A stretch of DNA of 64,000 nt from Rhizobacter sp. OV335 (GCF_900142965.1 NZ_FRCQ01000005.1:62001-126000), one strand, 5' to 3'; shown: positions 51,599-62,654, numbered from the stretch's first letter. Program-made: numbers and translations. The notes: generated by a model not told the origin, from the sequence alone.

Positions 51599-51744
51599 CG
51601 CCCGTTGCACAACATTTGGTCTTGACTCAGCTGCCCGACCCCGGGCGTTGCAGTTTTTGATTGCGCAGGTACCACACCCGCCTCACGAGGGCGAGGGAAG
51701 GTGCACCGATGGTTTTTCGTCAGAGAAATTCACAAAGGTTCAAA

Positions 51745-53523
51745 ATGGACATGTCTGCCGCGGAAATCAAGCGTGCCGCTTCGGCACAACCGCACCCCTC
51801 TTCTCCCCCCGTCGAGCCGAACGGCTCTGAAATCCTCGTCCGCTGCCTCCAGGCCGAGAACGTCAAGTTCCTCTGGGGCTACCCCGGCGGTGCCGTCCTC
51901 TACATCTACGACGCGCTGTACAAGCAGGACACCATCGAGCACGTGCTGGTCCGCCACGAACAGGCGGCGATCCATGCGGCCGACGGCTATGCCCGCGCCA
52001 CCGGCAACGTCGGCGTCGCGCTGGTCACGTCGGGCCCGGGCGTCACGAATGCCGTCACCGGCATCGCGACCGCCTACATGGATTCGATCCCGATGGTGAT
52101 CATCACCGGGCAGGTGCCGACCGCGGCGATCGGCCTCGACGCCTTCCAGGAATGCGACACCGTCGGCATCACCCGCCCGATCGTCAAGCACAACTTCCTC
52201 GTGAAGGACGTGCGCGACCTCGCGACGACGCTCAAGAAGGCCTTCCACATCGCCCGCACCGGCCGGCCCGGTCCGGTCGTGGTCGACATCCCGAAGGACG
52301 TGTCGCAGAAGACGACTCCGTTCCACTACCCGCAGAGCGTCGAGATGCGCTCGTACAACCCGGTCCGCAAGGGCCACGGCGGGCAGATCCGCAAGGCGGT
52401 GCAGCTGCTGCTGGCCGCCAAGCGCCCCTACATCTACACCGGCGGCGGGGTCGTGCTGGGCAATGCGTCGGCCGAGCTGCGCGAGCTGGTCAACCTGCTC
52501 GGCTACCCGTGCACCAACACGCTGATGGGCCTGGGCGCGTTCCCGGCCAGCGACCCGAAGTTCCTCGGCATGCTCGGCATGCACGGGACCTACGAAGCCA
52601 ACATGACGATGCAGAACTGCGACGTCCTGCTGGCGGTCGGCGCGCGTTTCGATGACCGCGTGATCGGCAACCCGAAGCACTTCGCGTCCGTCGAGCGCAA
52701 GATCGTCCACATCGACATCGACCCCTCGTCGATCTCGAAGCGCGTCAAGGTCGACATCCCGATCGTCGGCGACGTGAAGGACGTGCTGCAGGAGCTGATC
52801 GCCCAGATCCGCGAGGCGCAGGCCCGCCCCGACGTGCAGGCGTTGTCGGCCTGGTGGGGCCAGATCAACGAATGGCGCAAGCGCGAGTGCCTGTCGTACA
52901 AGAACAGCACCGAGGTCATCAAGCCGCAGGCCGTCGTCGAGAAGCTCTGGGAGCTGACGAAGGACCGCGACACCTACATCACCTCCGACGTCGGCCAGCA
53001 CCAGATGTGGGCCGCGCAGTTCTACCGCTTCGACGAGCCGCGCCGCTGGATCAATTCCGGCGGGCTGGGCACGATGGGCGTCGGGCTGCCGTACGCGATG
53101 GGCATCAAGCTCGCGAAGCCCGATGCCGACGTGTTCTGCATCACCGGCGAGGGCTCGATCCAGATGTGCATCCAGGAGCTGTCGACCTGCCTGCAATACA
53201 AGACGCCGGTCAAGATCGTGTCGCTGAACAACCGCTACCTGGGCATGGTGCGGCAATGGCAGGAGCTCGATTACGGCGGCCGCTACTCGCACAGCTACAT
53301 GGATGCGCTGCCCAATTTCGTCAAGCTGGCCGAGGCCTACGGCCACGTCGGGCTGCTGGTCGAGAAGCCGTCGGATGTCGAGCCCGCGCTGCGCGAGGCG
53401 ATCAAGCTCAAGGACCGCACGGTGTTCCTCGACATTCGCACCGATCCGACCGAGAACGTCTGGCCGATGGTCCAGGCCGGCAAGGGCATCAGCGAGATGC
53501 GACTGGGGTCCGAAGACCTGTGA
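51745..53523 (+). CDS. ilvB: Acetolactate synthase large subunit
   Basis: About 592 residues. It condenses pyruvate (with pyruvate or 2-oxobutyrate), the first common step to valine, leucine and isoleucine. The ThDP-activating glutamate is in VRHEQAA, the FAD/activation region in VTSGPGVTNAVTGIATAYMDS, and the ThDP motif GEGSIQMCIQELSTCLQYKTPVKIVSLNN near 460-490. I chose the ATG at 51745 (AAAGG upstream). An in-frame ATG at 51709, preceded by GAAGG, would add 12 residues. First gene of ilvBHC. Confidence 0.95.
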   Translation: MDMSAAEIKRAASAQPHPSSPPVEPNGSEILVRCLQAENVKFLWGYPGGAVLYIYDALYKQDTIEHVLVRHEQAAIHAADGYARATGNVGVALVTSGPGVTNAVTGIATAYMDSIPMVIITGQVPTAAIGLDAFQECDTVGITRPIVKHNFLVKDVRDLATTLKKAFHIARTGRPGPVVVDIPKDVSQKTTPFHYPQSVEMRSYNPVRKGHGGQIRKAVQLLLAAKRPYIYTGGGVVLGNASAELRELVNLLGYPCTNTLMGLGAFPASDPKFLGMLGMHGTYEANMTMQNCDVLLAVGARFDDRVIGNPKHFASVERKIVHIDIDPSSISKRVKVDIPIVGDVKDVLQELIAQIREAQARPDVQALSAWWGQINEWRKRECLSYKNSTEVIKPQAVVEKLWELTKDRDTYITSDVGQHQMWAAQFYRFDEPRRWINSGGLGTMGVGLPYAMGIKLAKPDADVFCITGEGSIQMCIQELSTCLQYKTPVKIVSLNNRYLGMVRQWQELDYGGRYSHSYMDALPNFVKLAEAYGHVGLLVEKPSDVEPALREAIKLKDRTVFLDIRTDPTENVWPMVQAGKGISEMRLGSEDL

Positions 53524-53689
53524 CGCGCTGAACACCGGCCAGGGCGGCGCGTCACCGCGCGCCGTCGACCGCCGGTGGAATGTGCAATCACTGCTTCGAC
53601 CATTCGAGGTTCAACTTTCCATCATCGACACAGCGTGGCCAAGGCCCGTCGGTTACCGCCGCCGGTCTGAAGAGCGCGCTCCAACGACC

Positions 53690-54181
53690 ATGAAACACAT
53701 CATTGCCTTGCTGCTCGAGAACGAACCGGGCGCGCTGTCGCGCGTCGTCGCGCTGTTCTCGGCCCGCGGATACAACATCGAGAGCCTGACCGTCGCGCCC
53801 ACCGAGGATGCCTCGCTGTCGCGCATGACCATCGTGACGACCGGCTCCGACGAGGTGATCGAGCAGATCACCAAGCACCTGAACCGGCTCATCGAGGTGG
53901 TCAAGGTCGTCGACCTGACCGAAGGTGCCTTCACTGAACGCGAGCTGATGCTCATCAAGGTGCGCGCCGTCGGCAAGGAACGCGAAGAGATGAAGCGCAT
54001 GGCCGACATCTTCCGCGGCCGCATCATCGACGTCACCGAGAAAAGCTACACCATCGAACTCACCGGCGATGCGTCCAAGCTCGATGCCTTCATCGAAGCG
54101 ATCGACCGCAGCGCCATCCTCGAAACCGTGCGCACCGGCACCAGCGGGATCGGTCGCGGCGAGCGCATCCTGCGCGTCTGA
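53690..54181 (+). CDS. ilvH: Acetolactate synthase small (regulatory) subunit
   Basis: 163 residues, the usual length. An ACT domain opens it (LLENEPGALSRVVALFSARGYNIESLTVAPTED), which binds the feedback inhibitor valine, and the conserved C-terminal domain (KRMADIFRGRIIDV) follows. It activates and regulates IlvB. It lies 166 bases after ilvB; I see no terminator or other gene in that gap. Confidence 0.95.
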   Translation: MKHIIALLLENEPGALSRVVALFSARGYNIESLTVAPTEDASLSRMTIVTTGSDEVIEQITKHLNRLIEVVKVVDLTEGAFTERELMLIKVRAVGKEREEMKRMADIFRGRIIDVTEKSYTIELTGDASKLDAFIEAIDRSAILETVRTGTSGIGRGERILRV

Positions 54182-55255
<1,074 letters not shown>

Positions 55256-55282
55256 CCGGGCCGCCCACGCAGCTCACCGTCG

Positions 55283-55318
55283 AAAGGGCTGCACGCTGCA
55301 ACGCGTGCGGCCCTTTTT
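55283..55318 (+). terminator. Intrinsic terminator after ilvC
   Basis: AAAGGGC-T-GCACGC pairs with GCGTGC-G-GCCCTTT around a six-base loop, followed by TTTTT. It separates ilvBHC from pssA. Confidence 0.85.
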
Positions 55319-55385
55319 CACGAGTGGGCTGCGGTATCCTTCACGCGATGAACATTTCCTCTTGGCCGCCGACGCGGCCTGGCTC

Positions 55386-56222
55386 ATGAGCGACGACGTG
55401 CACGACGGCGACCAACCCCTGCCCGATGCCGATGAACTGCCCGTGCGGCGTCGTCGCAAGGGCATCTACATCCTGCCGAACCTGTTCACGCTGGCGGCGC
55501 TGTTCGGCGGCTTCTATGCCATCGTGATGGCGATGAACGGGCAGTTCGAGCAATCGGCCATCGGCATCTTCTGCGCGATGGTGCTCGACAGCCTCGATGG
55601 CCGCGTGGCCCGCATGACCAACACGCAGACCGCGTTCGGCGAGCAGATGGACAGCCTGTCGGACATGGTGTCGTTCGGCGCGGCGCCGGCGCTGATCGTC
55701 TACGAATGGGCGCTGAAAGACCTCGGCAAGCCGGGCTGGCTCGCGGCCTTCGTCTACTGCTCGTGCGCGGCCTTGCGCCTGGCGCGCTTCAACACCAACC
55801 TCAAGGTGGTCGACAAGCGGTTCTTCCAGGGCCTTCCGAGCCCGGCCGCGGCGGCGCTGGTGATGGGCTTCATCTGGCTGATGAACGACCAGGGTTTCGT
55901 GGTCGACGAAGAGGGCGCCTGGCTCATCTGGACGGCGTTCGGCTTCACGCTGTATGCCGGCCTGACGATGGTGACCAACGTGCCGTTCTACAGCTTCAAG
56001 GACGTGAGCTTCAAGCGCTCGGTGCCGTTCATCGTGATCGTCGCGATCGCGCTCGGTATCTCGCTGTTCACCTGGCACCCGCCGCTGGTGTTCTTCGGGC
56101 TGTTCGTCATCTACGGCGTCTCGGGCTATGGCGTCTACGTCTGGAAGCGGATGAAGGGCAAGCCGGTCAGCGTGATCGCCACGTCGATGGACGAGCCCGA
56201 CGAAGAAGGCCTGCACCGCTGA
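55386..56222 (+). CDS. pssA: CDP-diacylglycerol–serine O-phosphatidyltransferase
   Basis: 278 residues, type II, membrane-embedded. The CDP-alcohol phosphotransferase signature is complete: DSLDGRVARMTNTQTAFGEQMDSLSD (DGxxAR…GxxxDxxxD) near residue 68-93. It makes phosphatidylserine, precursor of phosphatidylethanolamine. I chose the ATG at 55386 because the protein start there is polar and family-like; upstream sequence overlaps the ilvC terminator. Position between ilvC and leuA is typical for Burkholderiales. Confidence 0.93.
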   Translation: MSDDVHDGDQPLPDADELPVRRRRKGIYILPNLFTLAALFGGFYAIVMAMNGQFEQSAIGIFCAMVLDSLDGRVARMTNTQTAFGEQMDSLSDMVSFGAAPALIVYEWALKDLGKPGWLAAFVYCSCAALRLARFNTNLKVVDKRFFQGLPSPAAAALVMGFIWLMNDQGFVVDEEGAWLIWTAFGFTLYAGLTMVTNVPFYSFKDVSFKRSVPFIVIVAIALGISLFTWHPPLVFFGLFVIYGVSGYGVYVWKRMKGKPVSVIATSMDEPDEEGLHR

Positions 56223-56248
56223 TCCCGGCCGTGCTACATTCGCGACCC

Positions 56249-56308
56249 ATGACGTTCCGCACCACGATCACGCTAGCGCTATCCCTAGGAGGTCCCCGGG
56301 TGCGCTGA
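56249..56308 (+). CDS. Leucine leader peptide of the leuA attenuator
   Basis: A 19-codon frame, [19 protein letters not shown]. Its three leucines, in codons 9, 11 and 13, are all CTA, a codon almost absent from the neighbouring genes, which use CTG. A Rho-independent terminator follows 27 bases after its stop and leuA begins 106 bases after it. This is the layout of a leu attenuator: ribosome stalling at CTA codons when charged Leu-tRNA is scarce would prevent the terminator. No ribosome binding site is obvious just upstream. Confidence 0.8.
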   Translation: MTFRTTITLALSLGGPRVR

Positions 56309-56334
56309 TCGTTCACGTCCAACGTTTTCGTCTC

Positions 56335-56375
56335 AACGGCCCGATTGCAACCTGCAGCGGGCCGTTTTGCTTTTT
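56335..56375 (+). terminator. Attenuator terminator upstream of leuA
   Basis: A perfect 9-bp stem, AACGGCCCG (56335-56343) with CGGGCCGTT (56358-56366), followed by TTGCTTTTT. The loop contains GCAACCTGCA, which is perfectly complementary to TGCAGGTTGC at about 56380-56389. That alternative pairing would span the terminator's 3' arm and T run. Confidence 0.82.
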
Positions 56376-56414
56376 GGAGTGCAGGTTGCGCCACACGACT
56401 CTCAAGGGATCGCC

Positions 56415-58112
56415 ATGCTGAAGCAACCGCACACCAAGTACCGCGCATTCAAACCCGTTGCCTTGCCCGACCGCCGCTGGCCGGATGCCGTGCTGGCGCA
56501 CGCGCCGATCTGGCTCAGCACCGACCTGCGCGATGGCAACCAGGCGCTGATCGAGCCGATGGATGCGCAACGCAAGCTGCGCATGTTCGAGATGCTGCTG
56601 CGCATCGGCTTCAAGGAGATCGAGGTCGGCTTCCCGTCGGCCTCGCAGACGGATTTCGATTTCGTGCGGCTGCTGATCGAGCAGGACCGCATCCCCGACG
56701 ACGTGACGATCCAGGTGCTGACGCCGGCCCGCGAGCCACTGATCCGCCGCACCTTCGAATCGCTGCAGGGCGTGCGCCGTGCCATCGTCCACCTCTACAA
56801 CGCGACGGCGCCGGGAATGCGCCGCGTCGTGCTCGGCCTCGACGAGGACGGCGTCGTCGAACTCGCGACCGCGCATGCACGGATCTTCAACGAATGCGCC
56901 GCGGCCCAGCCGGACACCGACTGGCGCTTCGAGTACTCGCCCGAGACTTTTTCGGACACCGAGTTGCCGTTCGCCAAGCGCGTCGTCGACGCAGTGACCG
57001 CCGTGTGGCAGCCCACGCCGCAGCGCAAGTGCATCGTCAACCTGCCGACCACCATCGAGCGTTGCACGCCGAACGTGTTCGCCGACATGATCGAGTGGAT
57101 GCACCGCCACCTCGAGCGGCGCGAGTCGATCGTGCTGTCGGTGCACCCGCACAACGACCGCGGCACCGGCACCGCGACCGGCGAGCTGGCCTTGATGGCA
57201 GGCGCCGAGCGCATCGAGGGCTGCCTGTTCGGCAATGGCGAACGCACCGGCAACGTCGACCTCGTCAACATCGCGCTGAACCTGTACACGCAAGGCATCT
57301 CGCCGGGACTCGACTTCTCCGACATCGACGAGGTGCGCCGCTGCGTCGAGCACTGCAACCAGTTGCCGGTGCACCCGCGGCACCCGTATGCCGGCGACCT
57401 GGTCTACACCTCGTTTTCCGGTTCGCACCAGGACGCGATCAAGAAGGCCTTCGCGCAGCGCCAGCCGACCGACCTCTGGGACATGCCCTACCTGCCGATC
57501 GATCCGGCCGATCTCGGGCGCAGCTACGACGCGGTGATCCGCGTCAACAGCCAGTCGGGCAAGGGTGGGGTGTCGTACCTGCTCGAGACCGAGTACGGCG
57601 TCGAGTTGCCGCGCCGCCTGCAGATCGAATTCAGCGGCGTGGTCCAGCGCGTGATGGACGACAGCGGCAAGGAGCAGACGGCGGCCGACCTGTGGGCCGT
57701 CTTCCGGGGCGAGTACGGCATCGACGACGATCCCGCGGCGCGTTCGAACGCGCCCGCGATCACCGCGCAGGCGGATGGCTCGGTCCACTTGCGCGGATCG
57801 GTCCGCCTGGGCGACCGTGAACTCGCACTCGACGCCGATGGTGCAGGGCCGATCGACGCGTTCGTCAACGCACTGAACCGACACCTGGCCGCGACGGTGC
57901 GAGTGCTCGACTACCACGAGCATGCGATCGCCAGCGGTGCCGATGCGCGCGCGGCCGCGTACCTCGAGCTGCGGGTCGGCGATGCGGTGACGCTGTTCGG
58001 TGTCGGCATCGATGCCAACATCGTGTCCGCCTCGTTGAAGGCCATCGTGTCCGGGCTGCAGCGCGCGCTGCGCCGCGGCGAACTGGCGTTCAAGGCCGCC
58101 GAGCTCGCCTAA
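56415..58112 (+). CDS. leuA: 2-isopropylmalate synthase, long (type 2) form
   Basis: 565 residues. It condenses acetyl-CoA with 2-oxoisovalerate, the first step of leucine synthesis. [16 protein letters not shown] (metal Asp near 40), [15 protein letters not shown] (HxH metal ligands near 244) and [11 protein letters not shown] are the catalytic motifs of the longer, actinobacterial/yeast-like form. A C-terminal regulatory (leucine-binding) domain starts near 430. I chose the ATG at 56415 (AAGGGA upstream). It lies after the leucine attenuator. A second, shorter LeuA follows 46 bases downstream. Confidence 0.93.
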   Translation: MLKQPHTKYRAFKPVALPDRRWPDAVLAHAPIWLSTDLRDGNQALIEPMDAQRKLRMFEMLLRIGFKEIEVGFPSASQTDFDFVRLLIEQDRIPDDVTIQVLTPAREPLIRRTFESLQGVRRAIVHLYNATAPGMRRVVLGLDEDGVVELATAHARIFNECAAAQPDTDWRFEYSPETFSDTELPFAKRVVDAVTAVWQPTPQRKCIVNLPTTIERCTPNVFADMIEWMHRHLERRESIVLSVHPHNDRGTGTATGELALMAGAERIEGCLFGNGERTGNVDLVNIALNLYTQGISPGLDFSDIDEVRRCVEHCNQLPVHPRHPYAGDLVYTSFSGSHQDAIKKAFAQRQPTDLWDMPYLPIDPADLGRSYDAVIRVNSQSGKGGVSYLLETEYGVELPRRLQIEFSGVVQRVMDDSGKEQTAADLWAVFRGEYGIDDDPAARSNAPAITAQADGSVHLRGSVRLGDRELALDADGAGPIDAFVNALNRHLAATVRVLDYHEHAIASGADARAAAYLELRVGDAVTLFGVGIDANIVSASLKAIVSGLQRALRRGELAFKAAELA

Positions 58113-58158
58113 GATCCGCTCCAAGATCGACCAGATCACCAGAACTGAGGAGTCACCC

Positions 58159-59700
58159 ATGACCGACAAACTGATCATCTTCGACACCACCTTGCGCGAC
58201 GGCGAGCAATCGCCCGGCGCCTCGATGACCAAGGACGAGAAGCTCCGCATCGCCCGGCAGCTCGAGCGCTTGAAGGTCGATGTGATCGAGGCCGGCTTCG
58301 CGGCGGCGTCGAACGGCGACTTCGAAGCGGTGAAGGCGATCGCCCACGCGGTGAAGGACAGCACCATCTGCTCGCTGGCGCGCGCGAACGACCGTGACAT
58401 TGCGCGCGCCGCCGAGGCGCTGCAGGGCGGCAACTCGACGCGCATCCACCTGTTCCTCGCGACCAGTGCGCTGCACATGGAAAAGAAGCTGCGCATGACG
58501 CCGGACCAGGTGTTCGAGCAGGCGCGGCTGTCGACGCGCTTTGCGCGCAACCTGAGCGGCGATGTCGAGTTCTCGCCGGAAGACGGCTACCGCTCCGACC
58601 CCGACTTCCTGTGCCGCGTGCTCGAGGCGGTGATCGCCGAAGGCGCGACGACGATCAACATTCCCGACACCGTCGGTTATGCGATCCCCGAGCTGTACGG
58701 CAACTTCATCCTCGACCTGCGCCAGCGCATTCCCAATGCCGACAAGGCGGTGTGGTCGGTGCATTGCCACAACGACCTCGGCATGGCGGTCGCCAATTCG
58801 CTGGCGGGCGTGAAGATCGGCGGCGCGCGGCAGATCGAATGCACCATCAACGGCCTGGGTGAGCGGGCCGGCAACTGCTCGCTCGAAGAGGTCGTGATGG
58901 CGGTGAAGACACGACGCGACTACTTCAACCTCGACATCGGCATCGATGCGACGCAGATCGTGCCGGCTTCCCGGCTGGTGTCGCAGACGACCGGCTTCGT
59001 CGTGCAGCCGAACAAGGCGGTGGTCGGCGCCAACGCCTTCGCGCATGCGTCCGGCATCCACCAGGACGGCGTGCTGAAGGCGCGCGACACCTACGAGATC
59101 ATGCGGGCCGAAGACGTCGGCTGGGCCGCCAACAAGATCGTGCTGGGCAAGCTGTCGGGGCGCAATGCCTTCAAGCAGCGCCTGCAGGAGCTCGGCATCT
59201 CGATGGAGTCCGAGGCCGACATCAATGCCGCGTTCGCGAAGTTCAAGGAGCTGGCCGACCGCAAGAGCGACATCTTCGACGAGGACATCCTCGCGCTGGT
59301 GATGGACGAGGCGGTGATGGCCGAGAGCGAGCACTACCGGCTGCTCGCGCTGTCGCAGCACTCCGAGATGGGCGAGCGGCCGCACGCCACGGTCGCGTTC
59401 TCGGCCGGCGGCGTCGAGCACCACGCCGAGAGCGACGGCAACGGCCCGGTCGATGCCAGTTTGAAGGCCATCGAATCCAAGCTGCAAAGTGGCGCCGAAA
59501 TGCTGCTCTATTCGGTCAATGCCATCACCTCGGGAAGCACAGAATCTCAAGGTGAGGTGACGGTTCGACTGCAGCATGGTGGCCGCGTCGTCAACGGAGT
59601 CGGGTCTGATCCGGACATCGTGGTGGCTTCGGCCAAGGCCTATCTCGCGGCCATGAACAAGTTGCACAGCAAGAGCGAACGCGTCGCTGCCCAGGGATGA
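58159..59700 (+). CDS. leuA: 2-isopropylmalate synthase, short (type 1) form
   Basis: 513 residues, similar to the enterobacterial enzyme. [16 protein letters not shown] at the N terminus, [17 protein letters not shown] (HxH near 202), and [11 protein letters not shown] are the catalytic motifs. The C-terminal LeuA dimerisation/regulatory domain ends near residue 505. GAGGAG precedes the ATG. Having both forms in tandem is unusual. Both keep catalytic and regulatory parts, so both are probably active. One may have shifted to a related substrate (for example citramalate-type condensation), but nothing in the sequence proves this. Confidence 0.93.
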   Translation: MTDKLIIFDTTLRDGEQSPGASMTKDEKLRIARQLERLKVDVIEAGFAAASNGDFEAVKAIAHAVKDSTICSLARANDRDIARAAEALQGGNSTRIHLFLATSALHMEKKLRMTPDQVFEQARLSTRFARNLSGDVEFSPEDGYRSDPDFLCRVLEAVIAEGATTINIPDTVGYAIPELYGNFILDLRQRIPNADKAVWSVHCHNDLGMAVANSLAGVKIGGARQIECTINGLGERAGNCSLEEVVMAVKTRRDYFNLDIGIDATQIVPASRLVSQTTGFVVQPNKAVVGANAFAHASGIHQDGVLKARDTYEIMRAEDVGWAANKIVLGKLSGRNAFKQRLQELGISMESEADINAAFAKFKELADRKSDIFDEDILALVMDEAVMAESEHYRLLALSQHSEMGERPHATVAFSAGGVEHHAESDGNGPVDASLKAIESKLQSGAEMLLYSVNAITSGSTESQGEVTVRLQHGGRVVNGVGSDPDIVVASAKAYLAAMNKLHSKSERVAAQG

Positions 59701-59756
59701 GCTGATCTGATGACTTTGTCACAGACCTGACAAACCCTAAGGTACAGAAGGAGAAA

Positions 59757-59791
59757 GGGCGCGTAAGTTTTTGATCTTGCGCGCTTTTTTT
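59757..59791 (+). terminator. Intrinsic terminator after the leuA pair
   Basis: GCGCGTAAG pairs with CTTGCGCGC (one G-U pair), followed by seven T residues. Confidence 0.85.
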
Positions 59792-59805
59792 CTTTCACCT
59801 ACACT
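59777..59805 (+). promoter_or_regulatory. Possible sigma-70 promoter of pbpG
   Basis: TTGCGC at 59777-59782 and TACACT at 59800-59805 with a 17-base spacer, 28 bases before the pbpG start. The -35 box overlaps the 3' arm of the leuA terminator. Confidence 0.4.
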
Positions 59806-59832
59806 CGCGACAGCGGCTGTCAAGGGGTTGTT

Positions 59833-60903
59833 GTGGCAAAAATGATGCAAGTTTCGGTATCGGCGATGATTCGCGGGTTGATCACGTTGATCACTGCAGT
59901 TGCACTGCCGTTGGCCGCGGTAGCCGCTGACGGCACCGTCAAACCCACCAAGCGCAAGGTCGCCGCCAGCGCCAAGGCCACCGCGGGCAAGACCAAGAGC
60001 GCGGCCCGCAGCAAACGGGTCCGCACCGTCGCCTTCGCGCCGGCCCGTCCGTCGTTCGGCCAGATCGCCGGTCTGCACAGCACGCTCGATCCGCTGGAAC
60101 TGAAGTCCAGCGTCGCCCTGGTGATGGACCAGGACACCAACGAGATCCTGTTCAGCAAGAACCCCGGCGCCGTGCTGCCGATCGCTTCGCTGACCAAGCT
60201 GATGACGGCCGTCGTCGTCACCGATGCCCAGCTGCCGCTGGATGAAACCCTGACGATCACGCAAGACGATGTCGACACCGAGAAGGGCAGCCGCTCGCGC
60301 CTGACGGTCGGCACCCAGCTGACGCGCGAAGAGATGCTGCACCTGGCGCTGATGTCGTCCGAGAACCGCGCCGCCCATGCGCTGGGCCGCCACTATCCGG
60401 GCGGGCTCGATGCCTTCGTTGCCGCGATGAACCGCAAGGCGATCGAACTCGGCATGGGCGATACCCATTACGTCGAGCCGACGGGCTTGTCCAGCCGCAA
60501 CCAGTCGAGCGCGCACGACCTGGCCCTGCTCGTGAAAGAGGCGGGCTCGCGTCCGCTGATCAGCGAGCTGTCGACCTCGCCGGAATACCAGGTGATGGTC
60601 GGTCGGCGCATGCAGGCCTTCCACACCACCAACGGCCTGGTGCGCAGCCCCGAGTGGGACATCAACGTGCAGAAGACCGGCTACATCTCCGAAGCCGGTC
60701 GCTGCCTGGTGATGCAGGCCAAGCTGGCCGGCCGCAAGCTGATCATGGTGTTCCTGGATTCGGCCGGCAAGTATTCGCGGATCGGCGATGCGGAGCGCGT
60801 TCGCCGCTGGGTGAACCAGCTGGCACCGGTTCCGGCGGTGGTTGCTCCGGCCATGGAACCGGCCACCACGGTGGTCCACGAGCTGCCGAAGCTGACGTCC
60901 TGA
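59833..60903 (+). CDS. pbpG: D-alanyl-D-alanine endopeptidase / carboxypeptidase (PBP7-like)
   Basis: 356 residues with a signal peptide (LITLITAVALPLAAVAA). The serine peptidase S11 motifs are intact: SLTK near 118, SEN near 176 and KTG near 281. It trims peptidoglycan cross-links or stem peptides in the periplasm. A Lys/Ala-rich linker (about 38-62) follows the signal. The start is the GTG at 59833, with AAGGGG at good distance; an ATG three codons later is an alternative. Confidence 0.9.
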   Translation: MAKMMQVSVSAMIRGLITLITAVALPLAAVAADGTVKPTKRKVAASAKATAGKTKSAARSKRVRTVAFAPARPSFGQIAGLHSTLDPLELKSSVALVMDQDTNEILFSKNPGAVLPIASLTKLMTAVVVTDAQLPLDETLTITQDDVDTEKGSRSRLTVGTQLTREEMLHLALMSSENRAAHALGRHYPGGLDAFVAAMNRKAIELGMGDTHYVEPTGLSSRNQSSAHDLALLVKEAGSRPLISELSTSPEYQVMVGRRMQAFHTTNGLVRSPEWDINVQKTGYISEAGRCLVMQAKLAGRKLIMVFLDSAGKYSRIGDAERVRRWVNQLAPVPAVVAPAMEPATTVVHELPKLTS

Positions 60904-60923
60904 ACGCCGCGTTCCTGCACGAT

Positions 60924-60955
60924 GAAAAAAGAGCCCGGTCATCCCGGGCTCTTTG
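60924..60955. terminator. Bidirectional terminator between pbpG and the IclR gene
   Basis: AAAGAGCCCGG and CCGGGCTCTTT form a long perfect stem with a short TCATC loop and A/T runs on both sides, between convergent genes. Confidence 0.85.
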
Positions 60956-60959
60956 CATT

Positions 60960-61763
60960 TCAGCTGCGATGCCCGAGCGCTGACGAGATCTGCGACGCGG
61001 TCGCTTTCAGCCGCTCCAGCCAGGCTTCTTCCAGCCGGTCCGCAGGCGCCGAGATCGACAGTCCTGCGACCAGCTTGCCCTGGTCGTCCAGGATGCCGGC
61101 GGCCATGCAGCGCACCCCCAGCTCCAGCTCCTCGTCGTCGCGTGCCGTGCCGTACTGCAGCACCTTCGACAGTTCGCGCTCCAGCGTGCTGACCTCGGTG
61201 ATGCTGTTGCGCGTGTGGCCGGCCAGTCCGGTGCGGGTCGCATAGGCCCGCACGCGCTGCGGATCGTCGTGCGCCAGGAACAGCTTGCCGACCGAGGTCA
61301 GGTGCAGCGGTGCCCGCCCACCGACGGCGCGAACCACCTGCATGCCCGAGCGTTCACTGTAGGTTCGCTCGATGTAGACGATCTCATCGCCCTGGCGCAT
61401 CGACAGATTCACCGGCTGGTGCGTCAGCTTGTGCAGCTCGCGCATCGGGCCGAGCGCGGCATCGCGCACGTCCAGGCGCGCCTTCACCAGATTTCCCAGC
61501 TCCAGCAGGCGCATGCCCAGGCGGTAGCTGCCGGCTTCGGGCCGGTCGACATAGCGGCCGACCGTCAGGTCGTTCAGGATGCGGTGGGCGGTCGACGGGT
61601 GCAGCCCCGTCTGCTCGCTGATCAGCTTCAGCGAGATCGGATCCTGGTGGGATGCCAGCAGGTCCAGCAGCGAAAACATGCGCTCCAGCACCTGGATTGC
61701 CGGGGTCTGGCCCTCTTTGCTTTTCATCGCGGCACTCTCATTCAGTTGTTCGTCATTTTGCAT
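60960..61763 (-). CDS. IclR-family transcriptional regulator
   Basis: About 267 residues. The N-terminal winged helix (QVLERMFSLLDLLASHQDPISLKLISEQTGLHPSTAHRILNDL) and the C-terminal effector-binding domain (HLTSVGKLFLAHDD, ELELGVRCMAAGILDDQGKLVAGLSISAP) are typical. The start is uncertain: 61763 and 61727 both lack a strong ribosome binding site. The ligand and targets are unknown; hpnD lies 42 bases upstream on the same strand. Confidence 0.88.
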   Translation of the reverse strand: MQNDEQLNESAAMKSKEGQTPAIQVLERMFSLLDLLASHQDPISLKLISEQTGLHPSTAHRILNDLTVGRYVDRPEAGSYRLGMRLLELGNLVKARLDVRDAALGPMRELHKLTHQPVNLSMRQGDEIVYIERTYSERSGMQVVRAVGGRAPLHLTSVGKLFLAHDDPQRVRAYATRTGLAGHTRNSITEVSTLERELSKVLQYGTARDDEELELGVRCMAAGILDDQGKLVAGLSISAPADRLEEAWLERLKATASQISSALGHRS

Positions 61764-61805
61764 GGCGAAAACTGACTTGACCAGCACCGGGCGCCGGTGC
61801 GCGCC

Positions 61806-62654
61806 TCAGCGCCCCTTCCAGTGGGTGCGTGCCGCGATCCACAGCTTGCGGATCGGTGTCAGCGAGACGCGCTGGTGCAGCACCTGGAAATCGCCGGCCT
61901 CGATCTCGCGCAGCAGGGTGCGGTAGATGTTGGCCATCATCAGCCCGGGCTTCTGCGCGACCCGATCGGTCTCGGGCAGCAGCGCGAAGGCCTCGTCATA
62001 GCAGCGGTGCGCCCGCTCGGCCTGGAAGCGCATCAGCGCGGTGAAGCGTTCGCTGTAGCCCCAGGGGGCCGTGCGTTTCAACAGCTCGTGGGCTTTCACG
62101 TCGAACTGCTGCAGTTCGGAGATCGGCAGGTAGATGCGCCCGCGGCGCGCATCGTCGCCCACGTCGCGGATGATGTTGGTCAGCTGCATCGCGAGGCCCA
62201 GCTTGTGGGCGTATTGCAGTGTCTGGTCGGTGCTGCGGCCGAAAATGCTGGCCGCAACCTCGCCGACGATGCCCGCCACCAGGTGGCAGTAGCGCTGCAG
62301 CCCGGGGTAGTCGAGGTAGCGCGACTGCTCCAGATCCATCTGGCAACCGTCGATCACCGCATGCAGGTGCTCGGCGCGGATGCCGAACTCGGCGGTTTGC
62401 GGCATCAGGGCCTGCATCACCGGATGGCTCGCCTGGCCGGCGAAGGCGGTGGCCACCTCCTTGCGCCACCATGCGAGCTTGGTGGCGGCGACGCCGGGGT
62501 CCTGCACCTCGTCGACGACATCGTCCACCTCACGGCAGAAGGCGTAGAACGCGGTGATCGCCGCGCGGCGTGGCGGCGGCAGGAACAGGAAGGCGTAGTA
62601 GAAACTCGAGCCGCTTTTGGCGGCCTTGTCCTGCACGTATTGCTGGGGCGTCAT
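61806..62654 (-). CDS. hpnD: Presqualene diphosphate synthase
   Basis: 282 residues. Both aspartate-rich motifs of squalene/phytoene synthases are present: DDVVDE near residue 43 and RDVGDDARRGR near 160. The N terminus MTPQQYVQDKAAKSGSSFYYAF is typical of HpnD, which joins two farnesyl diphosphates on the way to squalene and hopanoids. hpnC and hpnE are not in this window. Confidence 0.9.
   Translation of the reverse strand: MTPQQYVQDKAAKSGSSFYYAFLFLPPPRRAAITAFYAFCREVDDVVDEVQDPGVAATKLAWWRKEVATAFAGQASHPVMQALMPQTAEFGIRAEHLHAVIDGCQMDLEQSRYLDYPGLQRYCHLVAGIVGEVAASIFGRSTDQTLQYAHKLGLAMQLTNIIRDVGDDARRGRIYLPISELQQFDVKAHELLKRTAPWGYSERFTALMRFQAERAHRCYDEAFALLPETDRVAQKPGLMMANIYRTLLREIEAGDFQVLHQRVSLTPIRKLWIAARTHWKGR

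Noticed and set aside
51633..51656. Attenuator before ilvB (GCCCG/CGGGC hairpin followed by TTTTT)
   Set aside because: The stem is only five to six base pairs, is separated from the T run by several bases, and no leader peptide rich in Val, Leu or Ile precedes it.
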